From: Pedobacter xixiisoli | GTDB lineage: Bacteria > Bacteroidota > Bacteroidia > Sphingobacteriales > Sphingobacteriaceae | Assembly (NCBI RefSeq): GCF_900215335.1 | Contig: NZ_OCMT01000001.1 | Span: 558,001 to 622,000 of the forward strand | Direction of reading: 5' to 3' | DNA length: 64,000 bases | Shown: piece after piece, positions 1 to 9,200 of the stretch | Layout of the letters: each line of letters opens with the position of its first letter | How positions within the stretch are numbered: the stretch's first letter is position 1 | Position numbers and translations under genes: made by a program | Notes under the pieces: generated by a model | Seen by the model: the letters and a program-made list of their open reading frames with translations, nothing else | What the model was told of the DNA's origin: nothing | Databases searched by the model: none

Positions 1-1207
1 CAAGCAACATGGCAACTACAATAGTGATCTTACCAGTTGTAATCAAATTTTTTTCTGTCGCTTTGGTGTTAAATACTTTTTTGTAAACATCTAAAGTAAA
101 TATGGTAGCGATACTATTTGCTTTTCCAGCTAAAGATGCTACCACAGCAGCGGTTAATGCAGCGAAAGAAAGTCCTTTTAATCCGGCAGGTAGTAAATTT
201 AATAGGACTGGGTAAGCACGATCAGGATTTACTGAACCTCCATGTACCATTTCACTTTGAAAATGACCTTCTTTATAAAGGACATAAGCCGCGATACCTG
301 GCAATACTACAATAACGGGCATCAATAATTTTAAGAATGCTGCGAATAATAAACCGCCTCTAGCCGTATTCAAATCGGCTCCTAATGCTCTTTGAGTAAT
401 GTATTGATTACATCCCCAGTAATTTAAGTTTACAATCCACATACCGCCAATCAGCACCGAAAGCCCAGGTAAATCCATGTAATTCTCATTTTCTGGTTTT
501 AGAATCATTTGGAAATGCTCTGAAGCTTTAGTGGTCATTAAACTATAGCCTTCAAATATTCCTTTAGTACCATAATGTTCAGAAACCAGATTAAGCGCTA
601 AATAGGTCGTGGCTAATCCTCCAAGTATTAAAAAGAACACTTGTATTACATCGGTATAGCCTATTACTTTCATTCCACCAAGGGTGATGATGATTGCAAA
701 AATTGCAATGGCATACATACAGGCCTCGATACTGAAACCAGAAATGCTACTCACCGCCAATGCACCGAGATAAAGGATAGAAGTAAGGTTTACAACCACA
801 TAAAGTAGCAACCAAAATACCGCCATGATCATCGCTACAGTGCCATTGTACCGCTGATGTAGAAATTGAGGCATGGTGGCAATTTTGTTCTTCAGATAAA
901 CTGGAATAAAGAAAACTGCTACGATAATAAGGGTAAGTGCTGCCATCCATTCGTAGGTAGCAATGGCCAATCCCATTTTAAAGCCAGATCCGCTCATGCC
1001 TATAAACTGCTCGGCAGATATGTTTGAAGCAATTAATGATGCTCCAATAGCCCACCATGTTAAAGAGCCTTCGGCAAGGAAGTAATCTTTTGAATCTGAT
1101 GTAGCTGATTTTTTCTTCTTATAAATATAGAGACCGTATGCGGCAACAATAATAAAATATACCGCAAATACGATATAGTCCTTTGCTTCTAATAAATTGG
1201 TTTTCAT
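1..1207 (-). CDS. Sodium/sugar symporter (SSS family), C-terminus cut by window edge
   Basis: About 402 codons of an inner-membrane sodium:solute symporter can be read leftward from an ATG at 1207; the C-terminal part lies beyond the window. The reading contains many hydrophobic helices. SSS-type stretches include EWMAALTLIIVAVFF, the loop GGMKVIGYTDVIQ and the helix region GGMWIVNLNYWGCNQYITQR, as in vSGLT-like galactose/glucose transporters. It follows galK by 72 bases on the same strand, so it is probably the third gene of a galT-galK-transporter operon. Galactose or a related hexose is therefore the likely substrate. The family is clear; the substrate is inferred from the neighbours. Confidence 0.88.
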   Translation of the reverse strand, partial: MKTNLLEAKDYIVFAVYFIIVAAYGLYIYKKKKSATSDSKDYFLAEGSLTWWAIGASLIASNISAEQFIGMSGSGFKMGLAIATYEWMAALTLIIVAVFFIPVYLKNKIATMPQFLHQRYNGTVAMIMAVFWLLLYVVVNLTSILYLGALAVSSISGFSIEACMYAIAIFAIIITLGGMKVIGYTDVIQVFFLILGGLATTYLALNLVSEHYGTKGIFEGYSLMTTKASEHFQMILKPENENYMDLPGLSVLIGGMWIVNLNYWGCNQYITQRALGADLNTARGGLLFAAFLKLLMPVIVVLPGIAAYVLYKEGHFQSEMVHGGSVNPDRAYPVLLNLLPAGLKGLSFAALTAAVVASLAGKANSIATIFTLDVYKKVFNTKATEKNLITTGKITIVVAMLL

Positions 1208-1279
1208 CGAATATTTTTTTAGTTCATTGGTTCAATTTGATAATTGGTATTTATTTCAATCTTCATTGATCTTATCGGG

Positions 1280-2434
1280 CTAGAGGTTGATCACTTCGGA
1301 GCCATTACCGGTTTGCACTACGTATGCACTAAGCGATAATCCGAACTGCTCATTATATAACTTGCTCACTTTCTCAATCAGTTCCTCAATAGCTTCATCT
1401 TTTACAATGTTGATGGTACAACCGCCAAATCCGCCGCCCATCATTCTGGCACCTAAAACTTCATCTACCTCTTTAACCTGATCTACCAGAAAATCTAACT
1501 CTTTGCAACTCACTTCGTAGGCTTTGCTTAAACCTTCATGTGTTTCTAGCATTAATCTGCCTAGTTCTTTTAAATCGCCATCTTTTAATGCTGCGGCCGC
1601 TTTTTTTACACGTTCTATCTCGGCTACTATAAAGCTACATTTGGTATACACTTCATTATTTTGAGGCTGCACATGCGTCAATAGCATATCTTCGCTTACA
1701 TCCCTTAAAAATTCTACTGAAGGATGATGTGCTTTGACCCATGCTACGCCTTGCTCACATTGTGCTCTTCTATCATTGTAGGCAGAGTCGCTCAACGAAT
1801 GCTTTACATTAGTGTTGAGTAACACCAGTTTGTATCCATCCAATTTTAATGGGATATATTCGTGCTTTAAAGATCTGCAATCTAACATCATCGCATAATC
1901 TGCTTTGCCAAATACAGAGGCAAATTGATCCATAATGCCGCAGTTTACACCTGCAAATTCATGTTCTGCTTTTTGAGCAATTAGGGCTAAATCCATTTTG
2001 GCAACCGAAAGCTCGTTAAGTTGCGCCAACGCATAGGCTGTAGCACATTCAATAGCCGCAGAAGAGGATAAGCCAGCGCCCAAAGGTACATCGCCGTAGA
2101 TATAAAGGTTGAAACCAGAAAGGGTTAAATCTCGTTTCAAAAAGCCATCAACAACACCTAGGATATAATTTGCCCAAGCTGTTTCGGATTTTTTAACGCT
2201 ACTGAAATGACCAGTATATTTTTCTTGATAGCTTTCTGAGAAAAGATGTATTTCGCTGTCATCTCTTTTAGAAATAGCTACATAAACTGCCTTGTTAATT
2301 GCAGCGGGCATTACTAATCCACCATTGTAATCGGTATGTTCGCCAATGATATTGATACGCCCCGGTGATTTAATTAAGATGGGTTCGGTATCGAAAATTT
2401 CTTTGAAAGCCTGTTTAAGCTGTAACGGTTCCAT
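1280..2434 (-). CDS. galK: Galactokinase
   Basis: This 384-residue cytoplasmic GHMP kinase phosphorylates alpha-D-galactose at C1 with ATP, the first step of the Leloir pathway. The galactokinase signature GRINIIGEHTDYNGG lies near residue 25, the ATP-binding GHMP motif PLGAGLSSSAA near residue 116, and the C-terminal glycine-rich motif GARMMGGGFGGC near residue 330. The length is normal for bacterial GalK. Its start codon lies inside the end of galT (20-base overlap), which indicates translational coupling, and a sugar symporter follows. Motifs and context agree. Confidence 0.96.
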   Translation of the reverse strand: MEPLQLKQAFKEIFDTEPILIKSPGRINIIGEHTDYNGGLVMPAAINKAVYVAISKRDDSEIHLFSESYQEKYTGHFSSVKKSETAWANYILGVVDGFLKRDLTLSGFNLYIYGDVPLGAGLSSSAAIECATAYALAQLNELSVAKMDLALIAQKAEHEFAGVNCGIMDQFASVFGKADYAMMLDCRSLKHEYIPLKLDGYKLVLLNTNVKHSLSDSAYNDRRAQCEQGVAWVKAHHPSVEFLRDVSEDMLLTHVQPQNNEVYTKCSFIVAEIERVKKAAAALKDGDLKELGRLMLETHEGLSKAYEVSCKELDFLVDQVKEVDEVLGARMMGGGFGGCTINIVKDEAIEELIEKVSKLYNEQFGLSLSAYVVQTGNGSEVINL

Positions 2435-3491
2435 GTTGCTGTGCTTTACTTTTATAGTGTTCGGTTGATAGTTCTTTTAATCGGTCTGCCGCATATTCTG
2501 GTGTGATATCACGTTGTGCATTGGCCAACATTTCGTAACCTACCATGAATTTTTTTACAGTTGCAGAGCGAAGCAATGGCGGATAAAAATGCATATGCCA
2601 GTGCCATTCCGGATGTTCGCCATCATTTACTGGTGCTTGGTGCATTCCGGCAGAATATGGGAACGATGTTTCAAATAAGTTATCGTATTTGGTTGTAAGA
2701 ACTTTGATGGCTTCGGCCAAGAGTTGTTTTTCCTTTTCGTTGAATGCAGCAATGTTTTTAACATGTTTTTTGCTGATGATCATTGTTTCGTAAGGCCAAA
2801 CTGCCCAAAATGGTACAAGTACAGCAAATGCCTCATTCTCAAATATGATACGTTCGTTTTTCTCTAATTCAAGGTTTAGGTAATCGCTTAAAAGACTGCT
2901 TTTGTTGATTGCATAATGCTTTCTTTGGCGCTCAGTTTCTTTAATAATCTCAACAGGCAATTCACTCTGTGCCCAAATTTGCCCGTGTGGGTGCGGGTTA
3001 CTACAGCCCATAATCTCCCCCTTGTTTTCGAAAATTTGGATGTATTTTATCCACGGGTTTTCCGCCAAGCTTTTGTATTCAGCTTGCCAAAGGTCTACCA
3101 CTTTGGTGATATCAGCTATGCTAAGTTCTGGTAATGTAAGGTGGTGCTGCGGACTAAAACTGATTACTTTGCAGATACCGCGTTCGCTTTGGGCTACCAA
3201 TAAATTATCTTCATTGTAACTGTTTTTTGGAGTTTCTTCCAATAACGCAGAAAAGTCGTTTTTGAAGATAAAGCTTTCTTTATAATCTGGATTTGTTTCG
3301 CCATCTGCTCTGCTATTGGTAGGGCATAGGTAGCATTTAGGGTCGTAAGAAGGTCGGTTATCCTGTGGTAGGTCTTCTACTTTGCCTTGCCAAGGGCGTT
3401 TAGTCCTATGCGGTGAAACTAATACCCACTCTCCTGTGAGTATATTCAATCTTCTGTGCGGATTTAGCTCTAAAGCGTTCGATTCGTCCAT
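2415..3491 (-). CDS. galT: Galactose-1-phosphate uridylyltransferase
   Basis: This 358-residue enzyme transfers UMP from UDP-glucose to galactose 1-phosphate, the second Leloir step. The HIT-superfamily active site NPHPHGQIW is at about residues 165-173, with His169 as the expected uridylylated nucleophile. The pair CYLC (Cys53, Cys56) matches the zinc-binding cysteines of the family. The C-terminal domain carries the metal-binding stretch HPEWHWHMHFYPP. It is the first gene of the leftward operon, overlaps galK by 20 bases, and starts 45 bases from a long palindrome shared with the divergent regulator gene. Confidence 0.96.
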   Translation of the reverse strand: MDESNALELNPHRRLNILTGEWVLVSPHRTKRPWQGKVEDLPQDNRPSYDPKCYLCPTNSRADGETNPDYKESFIFKNDFSALLEETPKNSYNEDNLLVAQSERGICKVISFSPQHHLTLPELSIADITKVVDLWQAEYKSLAENPWIKYIQIFENKGEIMGCSNPHPHGQIWAQSELPVEIIKETERQRKHYAINKSSLLSDYLNLELEKNERIIFENEAFAVLVPFWAVWPYETMIISKKHVKNIAAFNEKEKQLLAEAIKVLTTKYDNLFETSFPYSAGMHQAPVNDGEHPEWHWHMHFYPPLLRSATVKKFMVGYEMLANAQRDITPEYAADRLKELSTEHYKSKAQQHGTVTA

Positions 3492-3535
3492 GTTTAATTA
3501 TATCTGGTAATAATAATATAGGGCTAAGCTACATA

Positions 3536-3572
3536 TAAATTATTAATTGTCATGTAGACAATTAATAATTTA
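3536..3572. promoter_or_regulatory. Perfect 16-bp-arm palindrome, candidate NrtR-type operator
   Basis: The arms 3536-3551 (TAAATTATTAATTGTC) and 3557-3572 are exact reverse complements around a 5-base spacer, ATGTA. The palindrome sits midway between galT and the divergently transcribed Nudix-type regulator, where an operator controlling both would be expected. It lacks a T-tract and no gene ends here, so it is not a terminator. That the neighbouring regulator binds it is inference. Confidence 0.75.
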
Positions 3573-3583
3573 ATTAAGAATGT

Positions 3584-3591
3584 TACTTTTG
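3584..3591 (+). promoter_or_regulatory. Possible -7 element of the Nudix regulator gene
   Basis: TACTTTTG matches the Bacteroidota -7 consensus TAnnTTTG and lies 44 bases before the regulator start codon, just downstream of the palindrome at 3536-3572. A -33 TTG at the usual spacing is not visible; that position is taken up by the palindrome. Confidence 0.35.
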
Positions 3592-3634
3592 AGAAGTTTT
3601 AACGCCTAACTTTTATCATAATCCAGGAAAAAAA

Positions 3635-4339
3635 ATGATTGAATATTCTAGTCAGCCGCATTATTTGGTAGCTGTAGATTGTATTGTGTTTGGGTTTGAT
3701 GGCGAAACGTTAAAGTTATTGCTCGTAAAGCGGAGCTTGGAGCCGGAAATTAATAAATGGAGTTTAATTGGTGGATTTGTTGGCGCTGAAGAAAGTACTG
3801 ATGATGCAGCAATTAAGGTTCTGAAAAAAAATACTGGACTAGATGGAATTTATCTAGAACAATTTAAGGTTTATGGTAAACCCGATAGAGATCCGATAGA
3901 AAGAACACTTTCTGTTGCTTATTTTGCATTGATTGACATTAAGAAGTATAGCCAACAGCTTAACGCTGATTACCATGCCGAGTGGTTTCCTATCAATGAA
4001 AGGCCAGAGTTGATTTTTGATCATAACACGATGGTAGCTGATGCAAGAAAAAGATTGCGTTATAAAGCTGCCCTACATCCAATTTTGTTTGAATTGCTAC
4101 CTAAGAAATTCACCCTTCCGCAATTGCAAACGCTCTTTGAGGCAGTTAATGATATGAAGATAGATACCGGTAATTTTAATCGAAAAATGAACTCAACTGG
4201 TTTGTTGGTTAAGCTGGATGAGAAGGATAAGTCTAGTTCAAAAAAAGGTGCTTATTATTTCAAACTTAACCACAAGAAGTATCGATCAGACTTTCATTTG
4301 GTGTTTAATCTACTTCCTAATCTAAGTTTAGATTTATAG
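3635..4339 (+). CDS. NrtR-family transcriptional regulator (degenerate Nudix domain plus winged helix)
   Basis: This 234-residue protein has an N-terminal Nudix fold (about residues 8-140) and a C-terminal winged-helix region (about 150-234), the layout of NrtR-type regulators, which in Bacteroidota often control sugar pathways. The Nudix box at about residues 47-69 keeps the first glycine and glutamate, but the catalytic REuxEExG core reads KVLKKNTG. The catalytic glutamates are therefore missing and hydrolase activity is unlikely. It is divergent from galT with a strong palindrome between them, so a role as galactose-pathway regulator sensing a nucleotide or sugar ligand is likely. The ligand is not known from the sequence. 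Confidence 0.85.
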   Translation: MIEYSSQPHYLVAVDCIVFGFDGETLKLLLVKRSLEPEINKWSLIGGFVGAEESTDDAAIKVLKKNTGLDGIYLEQFKVYGKPDRDPIERTLSVAYFALIDIKKYSQQLNADYHAEWFPINERPELIFDHNTMVADARKRLRYKAALHPILFELLPKKFTLPQLQTLFEAVNDMKIDTGNFNRKMNSTGLLVKLDEKDKSSSKKGAYYFKLNHKKYRSDFHLVFNLLPNLSLDL

Positions 4340-4469
4340 TTTTTTCTTTTGATTTGATAATTCAATTATCAGTTTTTTAAATCGCCACAAATTTTTCTAT
4401 AGAGTGTTTAATGCGTCTACGAGTTCTTTTTTTAACCTACTTCTGGCTTTAATTCTTTTTTTTCTGTAA

Positions 4470-4878
4470 TTGTTTCTACTAAAGGAATACAGCTTCAAAT
4501 CAATCAAAATAGGTTTGATTGGCCATAGCGAAGGAGGTGAGGGAATCGCAATTGCGGCGGCTAAGTCTAGCGATGTGAAATTCATCGTCAGCCTTGCTGG
4601 TTTGGCTACCAATGGTTTTGCTTCGCTAATTAAGCAGAACGAAGACTTGGTGAATAACTCTGCGATGAAACCAACAGATAAAAAACGTTCTAACAGTATC
4701 AATAAGTTGATGTTTGAAACTGCATTTAAGTATGCGGATTCTGCAAATGTGAGGGAGAAATTGGAAGAAACTTTTTAAACATGGAAAAAGTAGACGATTC
4801 GTTGTTTAAACTTTCTGGTGTGCAATGAGATCATTTCCGGATGTTGCCCAATTTTTTGCTGTACACGTCGTCAATTGA
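4470..4878 (+). pseudogene. Remnant of an alpha/beta hydrolase gene
   Basis: About 100 codons read as the middle of an alpha/beta hydrolase, with the nucleophile elbow IGLIGHSEGG (GxSxG) followed by a typical helix and the strand VKFIVSLAGLATNG. There is no N-terminal half: a stop codon sits immediately upstream. After the stop at 4776, short pieces with similar character continue in two other frames, from 4781 and from 4825. Two frame changes and the missing start indicate decay. The fragment lies between two unrelated regulators. The core motif is clear; the extent of the remnant on the right is uncertain. Confidence 0.65.
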
Positions 4879-4946
4879 AATGGGCTAAAATTAATGCTGT
4901 TAGTCGTGAGAGCTGCAATGATCAAGCTTGGAACATATTTATTGGC

Positions 4947-5849
4947 TTAACTGATGATGAGATTTTTCATGTAATAAGATGGATTTACCTTCATCTGTCT
5001 TTTAAATATTTTCGAGAAATGATGGCGGTCGTAAAAACCGCAGGTGTATGCTATTTCATCGATGGTTTTACTGCTATGGTGCATTAGGTTGCAGGCCACT
5101 TCAATTTTTGTTTTGGCGATATACTGCTGTACGGAAAACCCTGTACAAGTTTTGAATAATCTCGAAAATGAATTTACAGCCATGTTTGCTGTATTCGCCA
5201 AATCAGCATTGGATATGCCTTGATTAAAGTTTCTTTCGATAGTTTTCATCGCAATGAATATTCTTGGATCTACCGTGTCAACCTTCCAGATGTTTTCTCT
5301 AATATTTAGCAGGCAGCTATTAATGAGTTGTTTTATTCTGAGGCATTCTAGCAGGTTGAAATGAGTATCATCGATACAAGATATTTGAATATCCTCGATC
5401 AACGCTTGTAAGGTTGAATTGCAAGAAATAGTGTAAATACCTGTTTGCACAAAATCAAGCGGAAAGCCTAATGAGAAATGGATGAATAGATGGTCTACAC
5501 GATGGTAATCAGTTAGCGTGTGGATGTCATCTCTTCTCTCGAATTTCCTACCTACTATACTTTCTTGTTGATGGTTTCTACCAAAATTTCCGATGGTCGT
5601 GGAAAATGCAGTATGAGGCGGGATAATCACTATAGTCTGTTTATTTAACGATGTATATCGCCCATTAAAATGAATTTTTGCATCGCCAATATTGTTGTGG
5701 TAAATTCTCCAAAAAGGAACGGAAAGGTCTGAACATTGCCACTCTTGAAGTATCCAATAGCGACAACAAAGCAATTTGATATTGATGTTACTGAACTCCT
5801 GCTTAATCTCTGAAGGATCATTTTTCAAGCTATCACTTACTTTGTTCAT
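4947..5849 (-). CDS. AraC-family transcriptional regulator
   Basis: This is a 300-residue regulator. The C-terminal 100 residues form the double helix-turn-helix DNA-binding domain of the family, including ISNADLANTANMAVNSFSRLFK and the second helix region ending in CGFYDRHHFSKIFKRQM. The N-terminal part resembles a ligand-sensing cupin-like domain. I place the start at the ATG at 5849; a GTG 14 codons upstream is possible, but the coding sequence would then cover the 17-base repeat at 5854-5870, better explained as a binding site. It is divergent from the large GH5 gene at 6245 and probably controls it. The inducing sugar is unknown. Confidence 0.9.
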   Translation of the reverse strand: MNKVSDSLKNDPSEIKQEFSNINIKLLCCRYWILQEWQCSDLSVPFWRIYHNNIGDAKIHFNGRYTSLNKQTIVIIPPHTAFSTTIGNFGRNHQQESIVGRKFERRDDIHTLTDYHRVDHLFIHFSLGFPLDFVQTGIYTISCNSTLQALIEDIQISCIDDTHFNLLECLRIKQLINSCLLNIRENIWKVDTVDPRIFIAMKTIERNFNQGISNADLANTANMAVNSFSRLFKTCTGFSVQQYIAKTKIEVACNLMHHSSKTIDEIAYTCGFYDRHHFSKIFKRQMKVNPSYYMKNLIIS

Positions 5850-5853
5850 ATAT

Positions 5854-5870
5854 GTTTGTTTTGTACATGT
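5854..5870. repeat. 17-bp direct repeat, copy 1 (candidate AraC site)
   Basis: GTTTGTTTTGTACATGT lies 4 bases upstream of the preferred AraC start codon and recurs exactly at 6113-6129. AraC-type proteins usually bind direct repeats, so this copy may serve autoregulation. The repeat is seen directly; its function is inferred. Confidence 0.6.
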
Positions 5871-6244
5871 AATTGCTTGATGCGTAATCACTCATTTTTA
5901 GAATAATTAGGATTTTAGTACTAATCAATTATAAACCTAAAAATCAGCTGATTTGATTTTCTCCAACTGTTTTTTAGTCATCGTACTAGGCTTTATCTAT
6001 ATGGCTTGAAATAAAGCCTAAGGTTATTTTTCTAGCACCTCAACATATTTTCGCCATCATAACAATTTGGCGTAATGGAATTGCTGTGTTTAATCAAATC
6101 TATAAAGTAGAGGTTTGTTTTGTACATGTTTTTATAGCTGATGATGATATTTTTTTAACCTTAAAATTCTTTTCCAGCATCAACTTTATCGAATAAATTT
6201 CAACTCCATTTTAACCTATCCCTAACCATTTAATTAAATTTTGT
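5871..6244. promoter_or_regulatory. Divergent control region between the AraC gene and the GH5 gene
   Basis: No gene is visible here. It contains a 14-base palindrome at 5941-5954 (AAATCAGCTGATTT), a perfect 10-base inverted repeat (TAGGCTTTAT at 5987-5996 with 6011-6020, 14-base loop), and the second copy of the 17-base direct repeat. Because transcription diverges here, the hairpin is unlikely to terminate a neighbouring gene and may be regulatory. I see no convincing complete -33/-7 pair. Confidence 0.45.
6113..6129. repeat. 17-bp direct repeat, copy 2 (candidate AraC site)
   Basis: This is an exact second copy of GTTTGTTTTGTACATGT, 115 bases before the start of the multidomain GH5 gene. 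Its position suits activation of that gene by the divergently encoded AraC protein. Confidence 0.6.
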
Positions 6245-9200
6245 ATGAAAAAACTATTGACTTTTTTATGTATCCTCGGCTGCTTCTGGCTAGAAGTCAG
6301 CGCTCAAACCGTAACCCAAACTTGGGATTTTGACAACCCCGTAATGGGTGGTAAAGCTGATGGATGGAGTATTGTGGCGTATGGCAGCCCAAATACGCTG
6401 AATGGTGTACTGAGACTTACCGCTACAAGAAACGCGGGATTCTGTAATATCAATTTGGTTGCCACTGGCGGTGTAAGCATTGTGGATCCTGCGGTTTCCA
6501 AAAGGTTTGTAATTAGAGTTAAAAATGGCACTAAAGATCGTATCGCCAATTTTATATGGACAACACCCAGTGGAGATAAAAAGATGGAAATTTTGATGTC
6601 TACAGAAGACACTGATTTTAAAGAATACGTATTGGATTTAACTCATGATTTACGTTGGGAAGGTAATATCTCTAGACTGCTCATTCAGTTGCCCATCCCA
6701 ATTAACGTACATTCCGATCAACTTCCGATAGAAATTGATTACATCCGTTTTACCGAAGCACTAACTACTGCCCAATTGCCATCGTTGGTACCTAAAAATC
6801 CAGCGCCCTTTGGAACTAACTTAAGTGGTGGCGAATTTTCTTTTAGCGGTACTGCATCAGATTGGCGTTATCCACGTACACAGGAATTAGATTACTTGGC
6901 TAGTAAAGGTTTTAAATTGATCCGTCTTCCATTTTTGTGGGAACGTGTACAGCCTACTTTGAACGGACCGCTAAGTGAGGAGTCTTTATCGCACTTAAAA
7001 AACATTGTTTGGGCCGCCCGAACCAGAGGGATGTGGGTGCTTCTAGATCTTCATAACTATAACAGGAGAAGGACTAAAAATCCAGATAACACCATTAAAG
7101 ATGATATAATCGGTTCGGCCGAAGCTCCAATTTCAACTATCCAAGATTTTTGGAAAAAGATGGCCGCAGAGTTCAAGGATTTCGATAATATTTATGCGCA
7201 TGGTATCATGAATGAGCCTTATAGCATTCCGAGAGATATGCCTTGGGTAAATACAGCACAAGCTATTATTGATGCGATAAGAACTGAAGATACCCAAAAC
7301 ACCATTATGGTAGGTGGCGACAGCTACAGTTCTGCAAGTTCATGGCCTACAGTAAGTGATAACTTGCGTAAGCTTAAGGATCCTTCAAATAATTTAATGT
7401 TCGAAGCACACAGTTATTTTGATAAAAACTCTGCTGGAGAATATTCTACGTATGTATTGGATGGGGCAACAGCTCAAACAGGCGTAAATAGAGTAACTCC
7501 ATTTGTAGAATGGCTTAAAAAATATAATCTGCGTGGTTTTATGGGCGAGTACGGCATTCCTAACAATCCGAATGCGGATTCGGATAAAGCAGATGCTGCC
7601 GATAATAGTTTATGGAATACATTACTAGATAACACACTCCAATATTTGTCCAGCAATGGTGTAAACGGAACTTATTGGTCATACGGTACTTCTTGGGGTA
7701 CTTATAAATTAAATGTTTATCCAAATTCTAATGGCACTGAACGTCCCCAAATGCAAGTGTTAGCCAATTATCTTTTTGCAGCTTCACCTTCAAGTTTGTC
7801 GGGTATTAACAGTCCGTTGGTGGTGAGCTACAAAATTGGAAAACCTGTAGTTTATAAGCCTACAGCCACCAATAATCCAACAGGTTTTATCGTTACACAG
7901 TTGCCTGTGGCATTAAGTTATAACAGTAGCACGCAGGAGATTACAGGTACAATGCCTAGCGGAACTCACACTATTAAAATTAGAGCAACTAATGCCAGCG
8001 GTCAGGGAGAAGAAAGGGATGTGGTACTGAGAGGGGTGGAACTCAAAATACCAGGAACGTTACAGGCAGAGGAATACGACGGCGGGGGCGAAGGAATCGC
8101 TTATCACGACAAAAGTATTGGTAATTCGGGTAATTTTCTTCACCGAGATGAAGACGTGGATTTTAGAAGATCTGGAACTTCTCCAAACTTCATTTATTCG
8201 GTAACGCATACCATGCCAGGAGAATGGTTAAAATACACTACTAACGTACAGCAAGAAGCAGCGTATAGAGTTAAATTTCGATATGTAACTACCACTGCCG
8301 GAACTAAGGTTAATTTTAAGGTTGGTAATGCTTTGGTTGCCGAGAATGTGGAGCTCCCAGTAACAACAGATTTAAATGCTTGGGCAGATAAATTCTTTGA
8401 GATTCCAAGTTTAACCGTTGGGGAACATCAATTTACTTTAGAGGTAGTAAGCGGAACTTTTGACATAGATAGAATGGAATTTGCGGTGGCGCAACCAGCC
8501 ATTACACCAACTAATTTAGCTGCTACGGCTTCTGGAAGTGCCAAGGTTACCGTAAGCTGGAATGCTTCATCTAACGCTACCTCATACAAATTGGAGCGCT
8601 CCGAATCTTCTTCGGGAACATTTACAACAGTTGCAGAAAATCTTACCGTAACTACGTTCTTAGATGAAACAGTAGCACCCGCTACTACCTATTACTATCG
8701 CATTAAGGGAGTTAATGTTTTAGGAGATGGTGTGGCTTCTGCGAATGTAACGGCTACCACGGCAGCATATACCATTCCTGCAAAAGTAGCAGGAGTAGCG
8801 GTGTTAGCTAAAAACGGTTCGGTAGAATTAAGTTGGACAGAACAGATTGATGTAACTGGCTATTTGATTAAACGAGCTACTACGGCAGGAGGTCCTTACA
8901 CTACGCTTACTACTGTTGCGAACAGTCCGTACACAGATGCAGCCATAGTAAACAATACCACATATTATTACGTAGTTGCTGCCGAAAACACATTGGGAGT
9001 GGGAGAAAATAGTGAGGAGAAAATTGCTACACCAAGTAATGTAGAATATGCGTATTGGTCTTTTGATCAGATCAACGAGACTACTGGAGTGATAGATTCT
9101 TGGGGCAATTACGACGGAACTTTCGATCCAAATGCTTCGTTTGGTTCTAATGCAAATACTTCGCACATTACTTTCCTAGAGCCAGCAAATTCGTATTTGA

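Noticed and set aside
118..315. Rightward 65-codon reading frame
   Set aside because: It lies antisense within the sodium/sugar symporter, has no domain pattern and is a by-product of that gene.
4818..5087. Rightward 89-codon frame as a gene
   Set aside because: Its second half is antisense to the AraC DNA-binding domain and its first half overlaps the hydrolase remnant; composition is not protein-like.
5850..5891. Longer AraC N-terminus from GTG 5891
   Set aside because: The extra 14 residues show no family similarity and would overlay the 17-bp repeat that is better explained as an operator.
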